This document shows, one piece after another, positions 25,417 to 33,888 of a DNA stretch of 64,000 nucleotides. Where the stretch lies: assembly GCF_031455295.1 (NCBI RefSeq), contig NZ_JAVDSL010000001.1, forward strand, positions 1,364,001 to 1,428,000, given 5' to 3'. Position 1 is the stretch's first letter. Every line of letters begins with the position of its first letter. The DNA comes from Leifsonia sp. 1010 (GTDB lineage: Bacteria > Actinomycetota > Actinomycetes > Actinomycetales > Microbacteriaceae). A model generated the notes under the pieces. The model was not told the origin of the DNA and searched no databases. It saw only the letters and a list, made by a program, of their open reading frames with translations. Both the position numbers and the translations under genes were made by a program.

Positions 25417-28400
25417 GTGCCTGAGACCGTCCACTACCTCGATGACATCGGGCCAGGGCGGGGCCGCCGCCGCGCGCCCCGCTCCTGGCTGCACACGGAC
25501 GCTCCGACGCTGACGCTCGACGGCGACTGGCGCTTCCGTCTGCTCGCTGGCGTGCCCGGCTCTCTCGGTGCCCCGGATGCGCTGCCGCCGGGCGAGTCGG
25601 AGGAAGCGTTCGCCGACCCGGCCTTCGACGACTCGGGCTGGGACGAACTCCCTGTGCCCAGCCACTGGGTGCTCCACGGTGACGGACGATACGGTGCTCC
25701 GCAGTACACGAACGTGCAGCTGCCGTTCCCCCAGGACCCTCCCTTCTCTCCCGATGAGAATCCGACCGGTGACCACCGCCGCACGTTCGAGCTGCCGGCC
25801 GGCTGGCTGGATCGTCGCGAGTATTCTGCGGTCGTCTTGCGCTTCGACGGGGTCGAGTCCCGCTACCGCGTCTGGCTGAACGGGGAGGAGATCGGCGTCG
25901 GCACCGGCTCGCGGCTCGCGCAGGAGTTCGACGTGACGGAGGCGCTCCGCGAGGGTCTCAACACCATCGCGGTCCGAGTCCACCAGTGGTCCGCATCGAC
26001 GTACATCGAAGATCAGGACCAGTGGTGGCTGCCCGGCATCTTCCGGGAGGTCACCCTGCAGGCACGGCCTGTCGCGGGGATCGAGGACGTCTGGATCCGC
26101 GCAGAGTACGACCACCGGACGGGAGAGGGGACGCTGCTCACCGAACTCGTCGCGGAGGCGGCGGCCTTCCCTGTGCGTCTGCAGATCCCGGAACTGGACA
26201 TCGCCGTCGAGTGGGCGGACGCGTCCGCGGTCGCGCCGATCCGCATCGATCGGGTGGAGCCGTGGACGGCGGAGAGCCCCCAGCTCTACGACGCGACGTT
26301 GGTGGGCGGGGACGGCGCCGAGACCATCAGCCTGCGCCTGGGCTTCCGGACGGTCGAGATCGTGGGCGACCGCTTCCTCGTCAACGGTCGGAGGGTGGTG
26401 TTCCATGGGATGAACCGGCACGAGACGCATCCGGACCTCGGCCGGGGCTTCGACGAGGAGTTCGTCCGGCGCGACCTCGAGCTCATGAAACGGCACAATG
26501 TGAACGCCATCCGCACGTCGCACTACCCGCCGCATCCTCGCGTGCTCGACCTCGCAGACGAACTGGGGTTCTGGGTGATGCTCGAGTGCGACATCGAGAC
26601 CCACGCCTTCCACCACGGCGGCAGTCAATTCGAGCCGGGCACCGACGAGTGGATGGACAACCCCAGCGAGGATCCCGGCTGGCGCGCGACCTACCTCGAC
26701 CGCATCGAGCGGACGGTGGAGCGCGACAAGAACCATCCGAGCATCGTGATGTGGTCGCTCGGCAACGAGTCCGGCACGGGGGCGAACCTGGCGGCGATGG
26801 CCGAATGGGTCCACGCGCGTGACGCGGGCCGGCCGGTCCATTACGAAGGCGACCACGCGGGCGACTACACCGACGTCTACTCGCGCATGTACGCCTCCAT
26901 CGCGGAGGTCACCAGCATCGGCGCCGATTCGACCGCCCTGCTGCTGAATGCGTCCGCAGCCCAGTCGGCGCGTCAGCGGACGAAGCCGTTCCTGCTCTGC
27001 GAGTACGTGCACGCGATGGGGAACGGCCCCGGGGGGATCGACCTCTACGAGGGCCTCGTCGACCGCTACCCCCGGCTCCACGGCGGTTTCGTATGGGAGT
27101 GGCGGGATCACGGCATCCGGACCCGAACGTCCGACGGGGTGGAGTTCTTCGGGTACGGCGGCGACTTCGGGGGCGACGGAGTGCATGACGGCCACTTCTG
27201 CATGGACGGCATGGTGCTGTCCGACGGCACCCCGACTCCCGGTCTCGCGGAATTCGCGGCCGTCACGGCGCCCATCCGCTTCGCGATCGAGGTCGGCACG
27301 GGGAGCGTGACCGTCCGCGTCAGCAATCTGCGCCATTCTTCGGACGCGGGCGACCTCGTCTTCCCGTGGCGGCTGGAGAGCGACGGGGAGCTGCTGACGG
27401 ACGGCATTCTGGAGGTCGCGGGTGAGGACGGGCGACCTGTTCGCGCCGGCGAGTCCGCGGTCGCGGAGATCGCCCTGGGCGACCGCGTAACCGGATCCTC
27501 GGGCGAACTGTGGTTCACGGTCACGGCGGCGCTCGCCGCCGACACCGCCTGGGCCCCCCGAGGTCACGTCATCGCCGCGGCACAGGCGCCGATGCCGGTG
27601 GGCCGGGTCGCAGGGCAGCCTGCATCGCGGGGAGCAGGGACCGGCGCCAAGCGCGCGAGTCGCACGGAGCAGCGGGATGCGACGGGCCGCTTCGCGCTCG
27701 GACCGGCCGAGTTCGAGCACGGCACGCTGGTGGCGCTGGGCGGCAGGACGGTCGCGGGACCGCGCCTCCAGCTCTGGCGCGCTCCGACGGACAACGACGG
27801 CGGATCGCACCTGGGGAGCTACGACGTCAGCGACCCGATGGAAGGGCGCGGGTCGGGCATCCCCGGACCGTCGTACGCGTCGCTCTGGCGCGGGGCGGGG
27901 CTCGACCGGTTGACCGGCCGCGTCATCGGGCTGGAGCGGACCGCCGGCGGACTCGCACGGCGTACCCGGTGGGCGGCGGCGGACACCCGGGAGTCGGTCG
28001 TCCTCGACGAGGCGTGGGAGGCCGATGGCGATGACGTCCTGCTCACCCTGCAGATCATCCCCAGCTCCCGCTGGTCGATCGTCTGGCCGCGGATGGGTGT
28101 GCGGTTCGACCTGCCCGTCGATGTGGACGAGGCGGCATGGTTCGGCACCGGGCCGGGGGAGTCGTACCCTGACTCGCGGCGGGCTGTGCTCGTAGGCGCC
28201 TACCGCGCGGGGATCGACGAGCTGACCGTGCCGTACGCGTGGCCCCAGGAGAGCGGCCACCGCAGCGATCTGCGTCGCCTCGACCTCCTGAGCGCCGGGC
28301 ACGACTGGCTGCGCGTGGTGGCCGAGCAGGATGTGCGCGGCCGCAGACCCGGGTTCACGCTGGCACGGCACACCGCCGAGGAGGTCGCCGCCGCGGCTCA

Positions 28401-28554
28401 CCAGCACGAACTGGGAGATCCTGTCGCGAGCTACCTCTACCTCGATGCGGCCCAGAACGGCCTCGGATCGCGCGCCTGCGGTCCCGACGTCTGGCCGGAT
28501 GCGCTGCTGCGTCCGGAAGCGCGGTCGCTCGCGCTGCGTTTCACCTCCCGCTGA
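25417..28554 (+). CDS. Beta-galactosidase, glycoside hydrolase family 2 (LacZ type)
   Basis: Large retaining beta-galactosidase of 1045 residues, the usual length for five-domain LacZ-type enzymes. It has the sugar-binding domain (residues 40-215), an immunoglobulin-like domain, and a TIM barrel with acid/base Glu451 in MWSLGNESGTG and nucleophile Glu529 in LLCEYVHAMGNGPGG. The C-terminal small-chain domain contains LWRAPTDNDGG. No signal peptide is present, so the substrate is imported. The GTG start has AAGGAG ten bases upstream. It is separated from the ThuA gene by 171 bases, so it may have its own promoter, but it is probably part of the same operon. Confidence 0.94.
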   Translation: MPETVHYLDDIGPGRGRRRAPRSWLHTDAPTLTLDGDWRFRLLAGVPGSLGAPDALPPGESEEAFADPAFDDSGWDELPVPSHWVLHGDGRYGAPQYTNVQLPFPQDPPFSPDENPTGDHRRTFELPAGWLDRREYSAVVLRFDGVESRYRVWLNGEEIGVGTGSRLAQEFDVTEALREGLNTIAVRVHQWSASTYIEDQDQWWLPGIFREVTLQARPVAGIEDVWIRAEYDHRTGEGTLLTELVAEAAAFPVRLQIPELDIAVEWADASAVAPIRIDRVEPWTAESPQLYDATLVGGDGAETISLRLGFRTVEIVGDRFLVNGRRVVFHGMNRHETHPDLGRGFDEEFVRRDLELMKRHNVNAIRTSHYPPHPRVLDLADELGFWVMLECDIETHAFHHGGSQFEPGTDEWMDNPSEDPGWRATYLDRIERTVERDKNHPSIVMWSLGNESGTGANLAAMAEWVHARDAGRPVHYEGDHAGDYTDVYSRMYASIAEVTSIGADSTALLLNASAAQSARQRTKPFLLCEYVHAMGNGPGGIDLYEGLVDRYPRLHGGFVWEWRDHGIRTRTSDGVEFFGYGGDFGGDGVHDGHFCMDGMVLSDGTPTPGLAEFAAVTAPIRFAIEVGTGSVTVRVSNLRHSSDAGDLVFPWRLESDGELLTDGILEVAGEDGRPVRAGESAVAEIALGDRVTGSSGELWFTVTAALAADTAWAPRGHVIAAAQAPMPVGRVAGQPASRGAGTGAKRASRTEQRDATGRFALGPAEFEHGTLVALGGRTVAGPRLQLWRAPTDNDGGSHLGSYDVSDPMEGRGSGIPGPSYASLWRGAGLDRLTGRVIGLERTAGGLARRTRWAAADTRESVVLDEAWEADGDDVLLTLQIIPSSRWSIVWPRMGVRFDLPVDVDEAAWFGTGPGESYPDSRRAVLVGAYRAGIDELTVPYAWPQESGHRSDLRRLDLLSAGHDWLRVVAEQDVRGRRPGFTLARHTAEEVAAAAHQHELGDPVASYLYLDAAQNGLGSRACGPDVWPDALLRPEARSLALRFTSR

Positions 28555-28586
28555 TACCGACACCCTCCCCCGACGATGGAGCGAAA

Positions 28587-30779
28587 GTGACGACCACCGA
28601 CCTGCCCGCCGACGTGTTCCTCCACCTCACGGCGGGCGGCGTGAGCGTGGTGCTCGACGCCGCCGCCGGCCGGTTGCCCGCGGTCGTGCACTGGGGTCCG
28701 TTCCTCGGGCCTCAGAGCAGCGACAGCATCCGCGCGCTCGCCGCCGCCGTCGAGGAGCCCGACACCGGCAACGTGGTCGACCAGGCGGTGCGCGTGGCCC
28801 TGCTGCCCGAGCACCATGCGGGGTGGGAGGGGCGGCCTGGCGTGATCGGACATCGGGGCGGTGCCGACTGGTCCCCGCTGTTCACGGTGGCATCGATCGA
28901 CGTGGCCACGGAAGCAGGGGGCGACGTGCGTCGTGACGGCCGCCTGGTGGAGGTCGGGCCTGCCACGGCGACCTTCCGCGCCCACGACACGGTGGCCGGT
29001 CTGGAGCTGACGGTGGAGTTCGAGCTGCTGGCCAGCGGGCTCGTGCGCACCCGAGCCGCGATCGCCAACGTCGGTTCCGGCGTCTACGAGGTCTCGGAGC
29101 TGAATGTCGCCCTCCCCGTGCCGACGCGCGCGCGGGAGATACTCGACTTCGCCGGTCGCTGGAGCAAGGAGCGCATCCCGCAGCGCCGCGAACTCGTCGT
29201 GGGCATCCACGAGCGCGAGGGGCGAAAGGGGCGCACAGGTCCCGACGCCGCCACGGTGCTCAGCGTCGGCGTCCCCGGCTTCGGCTTCCAGCGTGGAGAG
29301 GTCTGGGGCATCCACGTGGCCTTCAGCGGCAACCACCGCCACTACGCCGAGCGGCTGTCGACGGGGGCGCAGGTGGTCGGTGGAGGCGAGCTGCTCCTGC
29401 CGGGCGAGATCCTCCTCGAGACGGGCGGGAGCTACCGCGGCCCCTGGGTCTACGGTGCGTACGGCGACGGATTGGACGACCAGGCGCACCATTTCCATCG
29501 ATACCTGCGCGCGCGACCGACGCATCCCCGGCGCCCCCGGCCGGTGACCCTGAACGTCTGGGAGGCCGTCTACTTCGACCACGACCTCGACCGGCTGCTC
29601 GGCCTCGCCGACCGTGCGGCCGCGGTGGGCGTGGAGCGTTTCGTGCTCGACGACGGCTGGTTCCAGGGGCGCCGCGACGACACCAGCGGTCTCGGCGACT
29701 GGGTGGTCGACACGCAGGTCTGGCCGGACGGTCTCGGACCGCTGATCGACCATGTCCGCGGGCTCGGGATGGAGTTCGGGCTCTGGTTCGAGCCGGAGAT
29801 GATCAGCGAGGACAGCGACCTGGCTCGCGCGCATCCCGAGTGGATCATGCAGACCGGTGGCCGACTGCCGCTCCGCTCCCGCAACCAGCAGGTGCTCAAT
29901 CTCGGAATCGCGGAAGCGTTCGACCACATCCTGGACCGCATGACGGCGATCCTCACCGAGTACGACATCGCCTACATCAAGTGGGATCACAACCGCGACC
30001 TCATCGACGCCGGGACGTATCCGATAGGAGCAGCAGGCGTTCACGAACAGACCCTCGCCGCGTACCGGCTGATGGACGAGCTGAAGCGCCGGTTCCCCGG
30101 ACTGGAGATCGAGTCCTGCTCGTCGGGCGGCGCCCGCGTCGATCTCGGGGTGCTGGAGCGGACCGATCGCGTGTGGGTCAGCGACTGCGTCGACCCGCTC
30201 GAACGCCAGCAGATGAACCGTTGGACGATGCAGCTGCTCCCTGCCGAACTCCTCGGGTCGCACGTCGGGTCACGGGTGAACCACACCACCGGTCGTGACC
30301 TCGCGCTGTCGTTCCGCGCGGGTACCGCGGTGTTCGGACACTTCGGGATCGAGTGGGATCTCGCACGGGCGACGGACCGCGACCTGCACGACCTGACCGA
30401 ATGGGTGCGCTTCCACAAGGCCCACCGAGCACTTCTCCACACCGGCGAGCTGGTGCGCGCCGACCCGGTGGACCCCGCTTTCCAGCTGTACGGCGCGATC
30501 GCGTCGGACAAGGCCGAGGCGGTGTTCTTCCTCGCCTTCCTGGGGCGCCCGAACGAGTCACCGCACGGCCGCTTCACGATTCCCGGTCTCGATCCGGACA
30601 CCCGCTATCGCGTGGCGCCGGTCGTCGTGGGCACCCCCGATCCGGGTCGCGCAGACCCGCTCTGGTATGCCGACGGGAGGGGGACGGTGCTGACGGGCCG
30701 AACTCTCGCCGCGGTCGGTCTCCAGGTTCCGCGGTCGCTGCCCGAGCGGGTGGTCGTGCTGCACATCTCCGCGGTGTGA
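28587..30779 (+). CDS. Alpha-galactosidase, glycoside hydrolase family 36
   Basis: Cytoplasmic retaining alpha-galactosidase of 730 residues, typical of long GH36 enzymes. It has an N-terminal beta-sandwich, then a barrel with ERFVLDDGWFQGRRDD. The nucleophile is Asp467 in YIKWDHNRD, followed by ESCSSGGARVDLG and acid/base Asp533 in VWVSDCVDPLERQQM. These positions match the known catalytic pair of the family. It starts at GTG 28587, 32 bases after GH2, with GGAG upstream. Together with GH2 it would remove alpha- and beta-linked galactose from imported oligosaccharides. Confidence 0.94.
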   Translation: MTTTDLPADVFLHLTAGGVSVVLDAAAGRLPAVVHWGPFLGPQSSDSIRALAAAVEEPDTGNVVDQAVRVALLPEHHAGWEGRPGVIGHRGGADWSPLFTVASIDVATEAGGDVRRDGRLVEVGPATATFRAHDTVAGLELTVEFELLASGLVRTRAAIANVGSGVYEVSELNVALPVPTRAREILDFAGRWSKERIPQRRELVVGIHEREGRKGRTGPDAATVLSVGVPGFGFQRGEVWGIHVAFSGNHRHYAERLSTGAQVVGGGELLLPGEILLETGGSYRGPWVYGAYGDGLDDQAHHFHRYLRARPTHPRRPRPVTLNVWEAVYFDHDLDRLLGLADRAAAVGVERFVLDDGWFQGRRDDTSGLGDWVVDTQVWPDGLGPLIDHVRGLGMEFGLWFEPEMISEDSDLARAHPEWIMQTGGRLPLRSRNQQVLNLGIAEAFDHILDRMTAILTEYDIAYIKWDHNRDLIDAGTYPIGAAGVHEQTLAAYRLMDELKRRFPGLEIESCSSGGARVDLGVLERTDRVWVSDCVDPLERQQMNRWTMQLLPAELLGSHVGSRVNHTTGRDLALSFRAGTAVFGHFGIEWDLARATDRDLHDLTEWVRFHKAHRALLHTGELVRADPVDPAFQLYGAIASDKAEAVFFLAFLGRPNESPHGRFTIPGLDPDTRYRVAPVVVGTPDPGRADPLWYADGRGTVLTGRTLAAVGLQVPRSLPERVVVLHISAV

Positions 30780-30816
30780 GGCCCTCCGTGAAACGCCCCT
30801 CCCGCCGCTGACCGCA

Positions 30817-31476
30817 TCAGGAGGGCGCGATGACCTTGTTCTGGTAGGCCCAGGCCACCGCCTGGAGACGCGAGCGCACCCCCAGCTTGGGCAGGAGACG
30901 CGCCATGTGCGACTTGACCGTGGCCACCTCGATGACGAGGGTCCCTGCGATCTCGTCGTTGGACATCCCCTGCGCGAGGAGGAGCAGGATGTCCCGCTCG
31001 CGCGGCGTGAGGATCTTCAGCGCGGCGGTGGCGTCGAGAGGCTGCAGCCGTCGCCGGTGGACGTACTCGTCGACGATCCGGCGCGTCAGCGTGCGGTCCA
31101 GCGTCCCGTGGCCGTCGGCGATCGAGCGGATGGCGCGGACGAGCTCGTCCGGCTCGGAGTCCTTGAGGAGGAAGCCCGCGACGCCGGCCTCCAGGGCGCG
31201 GAACACGTAGTCGTCGATATCGAAGGTGGTGAGGATGAGGATCGCCGGGCGCGGGCCGTCGAGCTCCGCGATCCGGTTGGCGACCTGGATGCCGTCCATC
31301 AACGGCATGCGGATGTCCAGGCAGATCACGTCGGGGCGCAGTTCCGACACCAGGCGGAGTGCCTCCATCCCGTCGGCGGCTGCTCCGACGACCTCGAGGT
31401 CGGGCTCCGCCTCGACGAGCGCCGAGATGCCGGCGCGGGCCAGCGGTTGATCGTCGACGACGAGAACCCGGATCAC
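30817..31476 (-). CDS. NarL/FixJ-type response regulator
   Basis: Two-component response regulator of 219 residues. The receiver domain has VLVVDDQ at its start, phospho-acceptor Asp54 in VICLDIRMP and the lysine in GFLLKDSEP. The C-terminal LuxR helix-turn-helix is LTPRERDILLLLAQGMSNDEIAGTLVIEVATVKSHMARLLPKLGV. The GTG start overlaps the kinase stop (GTGA). The gene closes a CPBP, kinase, regulator operon. Its targets are not evident here. Confidence 0.93.
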   Translation of the reverse strand: MIRVLVVDDQPLARAGISALVEAEPDLEVVGAAADGMEALRLVSELRPDVICLDIRMPLMDGIQVANRIAELDGPRPAILILTTFDIDDYVFRALEAGVAGFLLKDSEPDELVRAIRSIADGHGTLDRTLTRRIVDEYVHRRRLQPLDATAALKILTPRERDILLLLAQGMSNDEIAGTLVIEVATVKSHMARLLPKLGVRSRLQAVAWAYQNKVIAPS

Positions 31477-32747
31477 ACCGCCTCCTCTCCGAGGGCGACG
31501 GCATCCGAGTCGGGCCGGTCGCGGGGCACCCGCATCCGCGTCTCCCAACCGCCGTCCGGTGTCGGCCCGTATTCGAGGGTTCCGCCCACGAGCTCGGCCC
31601 GCTCGCGCATCCCGACGATCCCGAAACCCCTCGAGCTGCCGGCGCGGGCCACCGGACTCGCCGTGGGCACGGCCGGGTCGGTCCGGACCGTGACCGTCAG
31701 ATGCCGATCGTCACGATCGTCGATCGTCACCACGGAGGCGGCGGACGCCGCGTGGACCACCGCGTTCGTCAGCGACTCCTGGACCATGCGGTAGACGGCG
31801 AGCTGCCCCAGCGGTCCGACACCCGAGCCGAGCAGGCGGGAGGGGCGCGGCAGCACCTCGAGGTGGACGGGATTGCCCGCAGCCCGAGGCGCGTCGAGCA
31901 GGGAGGGGAGCGTTTCCAGGGTCTTGACGGTGTCGGTGGCCTGATCCTGAGTGCGCAGAAGGCCGACCAGTCGCCGAAGGTCGGCGAGCACCGCCATGCT
32001 CTGCGATCGGACCTGTCGGATGCTCTCCCGGGCGGCATCCGGGCGGGTCTCGATCTGACGCTCGATCGCGGACGCCATGAGGGCGATGGCACTCAGGTGA
32101 TGGGCGGCGATGTCGTGCAGCTCCCGGGCCATCGCCGTGCGCTCCTGCGCCAGCGCCTCTCCGACGAGCGCCTCCCGCTCGCGTTCGAGCGCCAGGACGG
32201 TCTCCTGCTGCGACGTGCGTGCCGCTCGCTGCCCCGCGATGGCGAGCGAGACCAGGAGCGGTCCGCCGACCACGACGAAGGCCTGCCCGAGGGCGGCGCC
32301 GACGGCCAGGAGGAGGGATTCTTCGCCGGTCGCGACCGTGTCGATCAGATGTCCGGCGAGCACGGCGGCAGCAGACGCCGCGGCCCCCAGGACCAATGGG
32401 CCGCGCGCGGGCATCAGTAGACCCGCGCGGAAGACCGCGACGACGACCGGCACTGCGGAGATGGTGAACAGCGGACCCGGCGCCACCAGCGCCACGACCA
32501 CCGGTATCGCCGAGACCGCGATCAGGATCGTCATCGGCCACCTGCGCTGGAGGATGAGCAACGCGGACTGCGTCGTCATCGCCGCGGCGAGGACGATGAG
32601 AGCGGGTATGGCCACCGTGTCGACGCTGTCGAGCATGCCGGCGGAGGAGGCCGCGAACGCGGCCGCCAGCGCGACAGCGGAGAGGACCGCTGTCGCGCCG
32701 GCTGTGACGATCTCCGAGGCGCGAACGTGCCGCAGGACCGCTGTCAT
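31473..32747 (-). CDS. Sensor histidine kinase (HisKA_3 / NarL-type partner)
   Basis: Membrane kinase of 424 residues. The N-terminal half has about six hydrophobic segments and no large external domain. A dimerisation helix follows with the phospho-acceptor in TAMARELHDIAAHHLSAIALMASAIE, then an HATPase region (MVQESLTNAVVHA, RGFGIVGMRERAELVGGTLEYG). The start is uncertain: ATG 32747 leaves seven bases after the CPBP gene, while ATG 32774 would overlap it; neither has a strong ribosome site. It phosphorylates the downstream regulator. The signal is unknown, possibly at the membrane itself. Confidence 0.9.
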   Translation of the reverse strand: MTAVLRHVRASEIVTAGATAVLSAVALAAAFAASSAGMLDSVDTVAIPALIVLAAAMTTQSALLILQRRWPMTILIAVSAIPVVVALVAPGPLFTISAVPVVVAVFRAGLLMPARGPLVLGAAASAAAVLAGHLIDTVATGEESLLLAVGAALGQAFVVVGGPLLVSLAIAGQRAARTSQQETVLALEREREALVGEALAQERTAMARELHDIAAHHLSAIALMASAIERQIETRPDAARESIRQVRSQSMAVLADLRRLVGLLRTQDQATDTVKTLETLPSLLDAPRAAGNPVHLEVLPRPSRLLGSGVGPLGQLAVYRMVQESLTNAVVHAASAASVVTIDDRDDRHLTVTVRTDPAVPTASPVARAGSSRGFGIVGMRERAELVGGTLEYGPTPDGGWETRMRVPRDRPDSDAVALGEEAV

Positions 32748-32754
32748 GAACCGA

Positions 32755-33720
32755 TCATAGGTCGGCGTGCGCATCGGCCCGACCGGCGTCGATGGACGTG
32801 GAGGCGGGGAGCCCGAGACGACCACGTGTCGTCACGATGATCGCCGCCGCGGCGACCGCCGCACCGGCGGCCATCGCGATCAGCGGGAGCTCCCCCTCGA
32901 TCGTCGGGAAGAGCTGCGCCCACATCACCGAGGCGAACGTGTTGACGCTCACGTGCATCAGCATCGACAGCGGGAGACTCTGCCCGGTGCGGTTGAACAC
33001 CCACGACATGACGATGTTGAAGAAGATGCAGAACGCGGCGAAGACGAGCGGCCGCCACCACGACGCGTGCGGATATCCGCCCCAGTCCGTCAGGAAGAGG
33101 GGCATGTGCCACAACGCCCACAGCGGCCCGAGGATGAAAGCGGCCCGCAGCGGGGAGAACCGGGCCTGCAGCCGGGGCAGCGCGAAATCGCGCCAGCCCG
33201 GCTCCTCCGCGAGCCCGGTGGTCACGAACTGGAGCAGCAGGACGGGGACGAACGCGACGAGGGCTGCGGTCGTCGGCGAAGCGATCCGGCCACCCGAGAA
33301 CACGAGCCCGGTCAGGAGCATGGCGGCCGGCACCCCCAGCAGCGTGATCGCATACCAGCGAGCGGGTACCCGCCACCTCCACAGTCGCCCGGCCCACGCG
33401 CGGAGTCCCGGGCGGCCTGCGACAACGGCAGTGACGAGGAACGCGGAGGCGATGGGCCCGAGGTAGGCGCCCGGGAGGACGCCGGAGATCTGGCTGCTGC
33501 CCAGGACCTCCGGGAAGCGGAAGGCCCAGACGCCGAGACCGTTCTGCGACAGCACATAGGGCAGCCAGGCGGTCCAGCTCAACAGGTTCGCGAGCACGAA
33601 GAACACCAGCAGAGGGTGCGCTCGCACGAGGCTGCGAAGCCCTGGACGCTCCGGGCCGGCCGGAGGGACAGCGCCTGCCGCCGGGAGGGCGGGGCGATTC
33701 GTTGTCGATGGCGTATTCAT
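32755..33720 (-). CDS. CPBP-family intramembrane metalloprotease
   Basis: Multi-pass membrane protein of 321 residues of the CPBP (CAAX protease/bacteriocin-processing) family. The diagnostic active-site motifs are TTGLAEEPGWRDFALPRL (EExxxR), ALWHMPLFL and SLPLSMLMHVSVNTF, which supply the glutamates and histidines. The N-terminus is Pro/Ala-rich and cytoplasmic. ATG 33720 is used; GTG 33729 three codons earlier is possible. It is the first gene of an operon with the two-component system and may help sense or process membrane peptides, which is inference. Confidence 0.88.
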   Translation of the reverse strand: MNTPSTTNRPALPAAGAVPPAGPERPGLRSLVRAHPLLVFFVLANLLSWTAWLPYVLSQNGLGVWAFRFPEVLGSSQISGVLPGAYLGPIASAFLVTAVVAGRPGLRAWAGRLWRWRVPARWYAITLLGVPAAMLLTGLVFSGGRIASPTTAALVAFVPVLLLQFVTTGLAEEPGWRDFALPRLQARFSPLRAAFILGPLWALWHMPLFLTDWGGYPHASWWRPLVFAAFCIFFNIVMSWVFNRTGQSLPLSMLMHVSVNTFASVMWAQLFPTIEGELPLIAMAAGAAVAAAAIIVTTRGRLGLPASTSIDAGRADAHADL

Positions 33721-33829
33721 GCTGTTCACGCTAGAAAGCGCCGCCGCACGCCTCTAGCGGCCGAAGGCGCTGATCCCTGGATTGCATCCAAAGGATGAAC
33801 CGGGACTCCGCAGTCCTCACCATTGCGCA

Positions 33830-33854
33830 TTATTACTGCAAGTTGCAGAATTAT
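33830..33854. promoter_or_regulatory. ROK operator candidate, copy 1
   Basis: A 25-base near-palindrome centred on a perfect 13-base palindrome CTGCAAGTTGCAG (33836-33848), flanked by TTATTA and AATTAT. It lies 34 bases before the DUF4832 gene start. It matches the site at 36957-36981 in 20 of 25 bases, which stands beside the ROK gene, so that regulator is the likely binder. Confidence 0.65.
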
Positions 33855-33888
33855 CGAACCACTCGTCGTACGTTCAGAGAGGAACACT

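Noticed and set aside
23974-28563. A 1529-codon open frame on the minus strand
   Set aside because: It is antisense to the Gfo/Idh, ThuA and GH2 genes, all of which have intact motifs. Its product is Arg/Asp/His/Gly-rich with no domain, as expected from high-GC codon bias on the opposite strand.
30781-30826. GCCCTCC/GGAGGGC inverted repeat after the GH36 gene as a terminator
   Set aside because: The stem is only seven pairs with a loop over 30 bases, and it runs into the response-regulator coding end.
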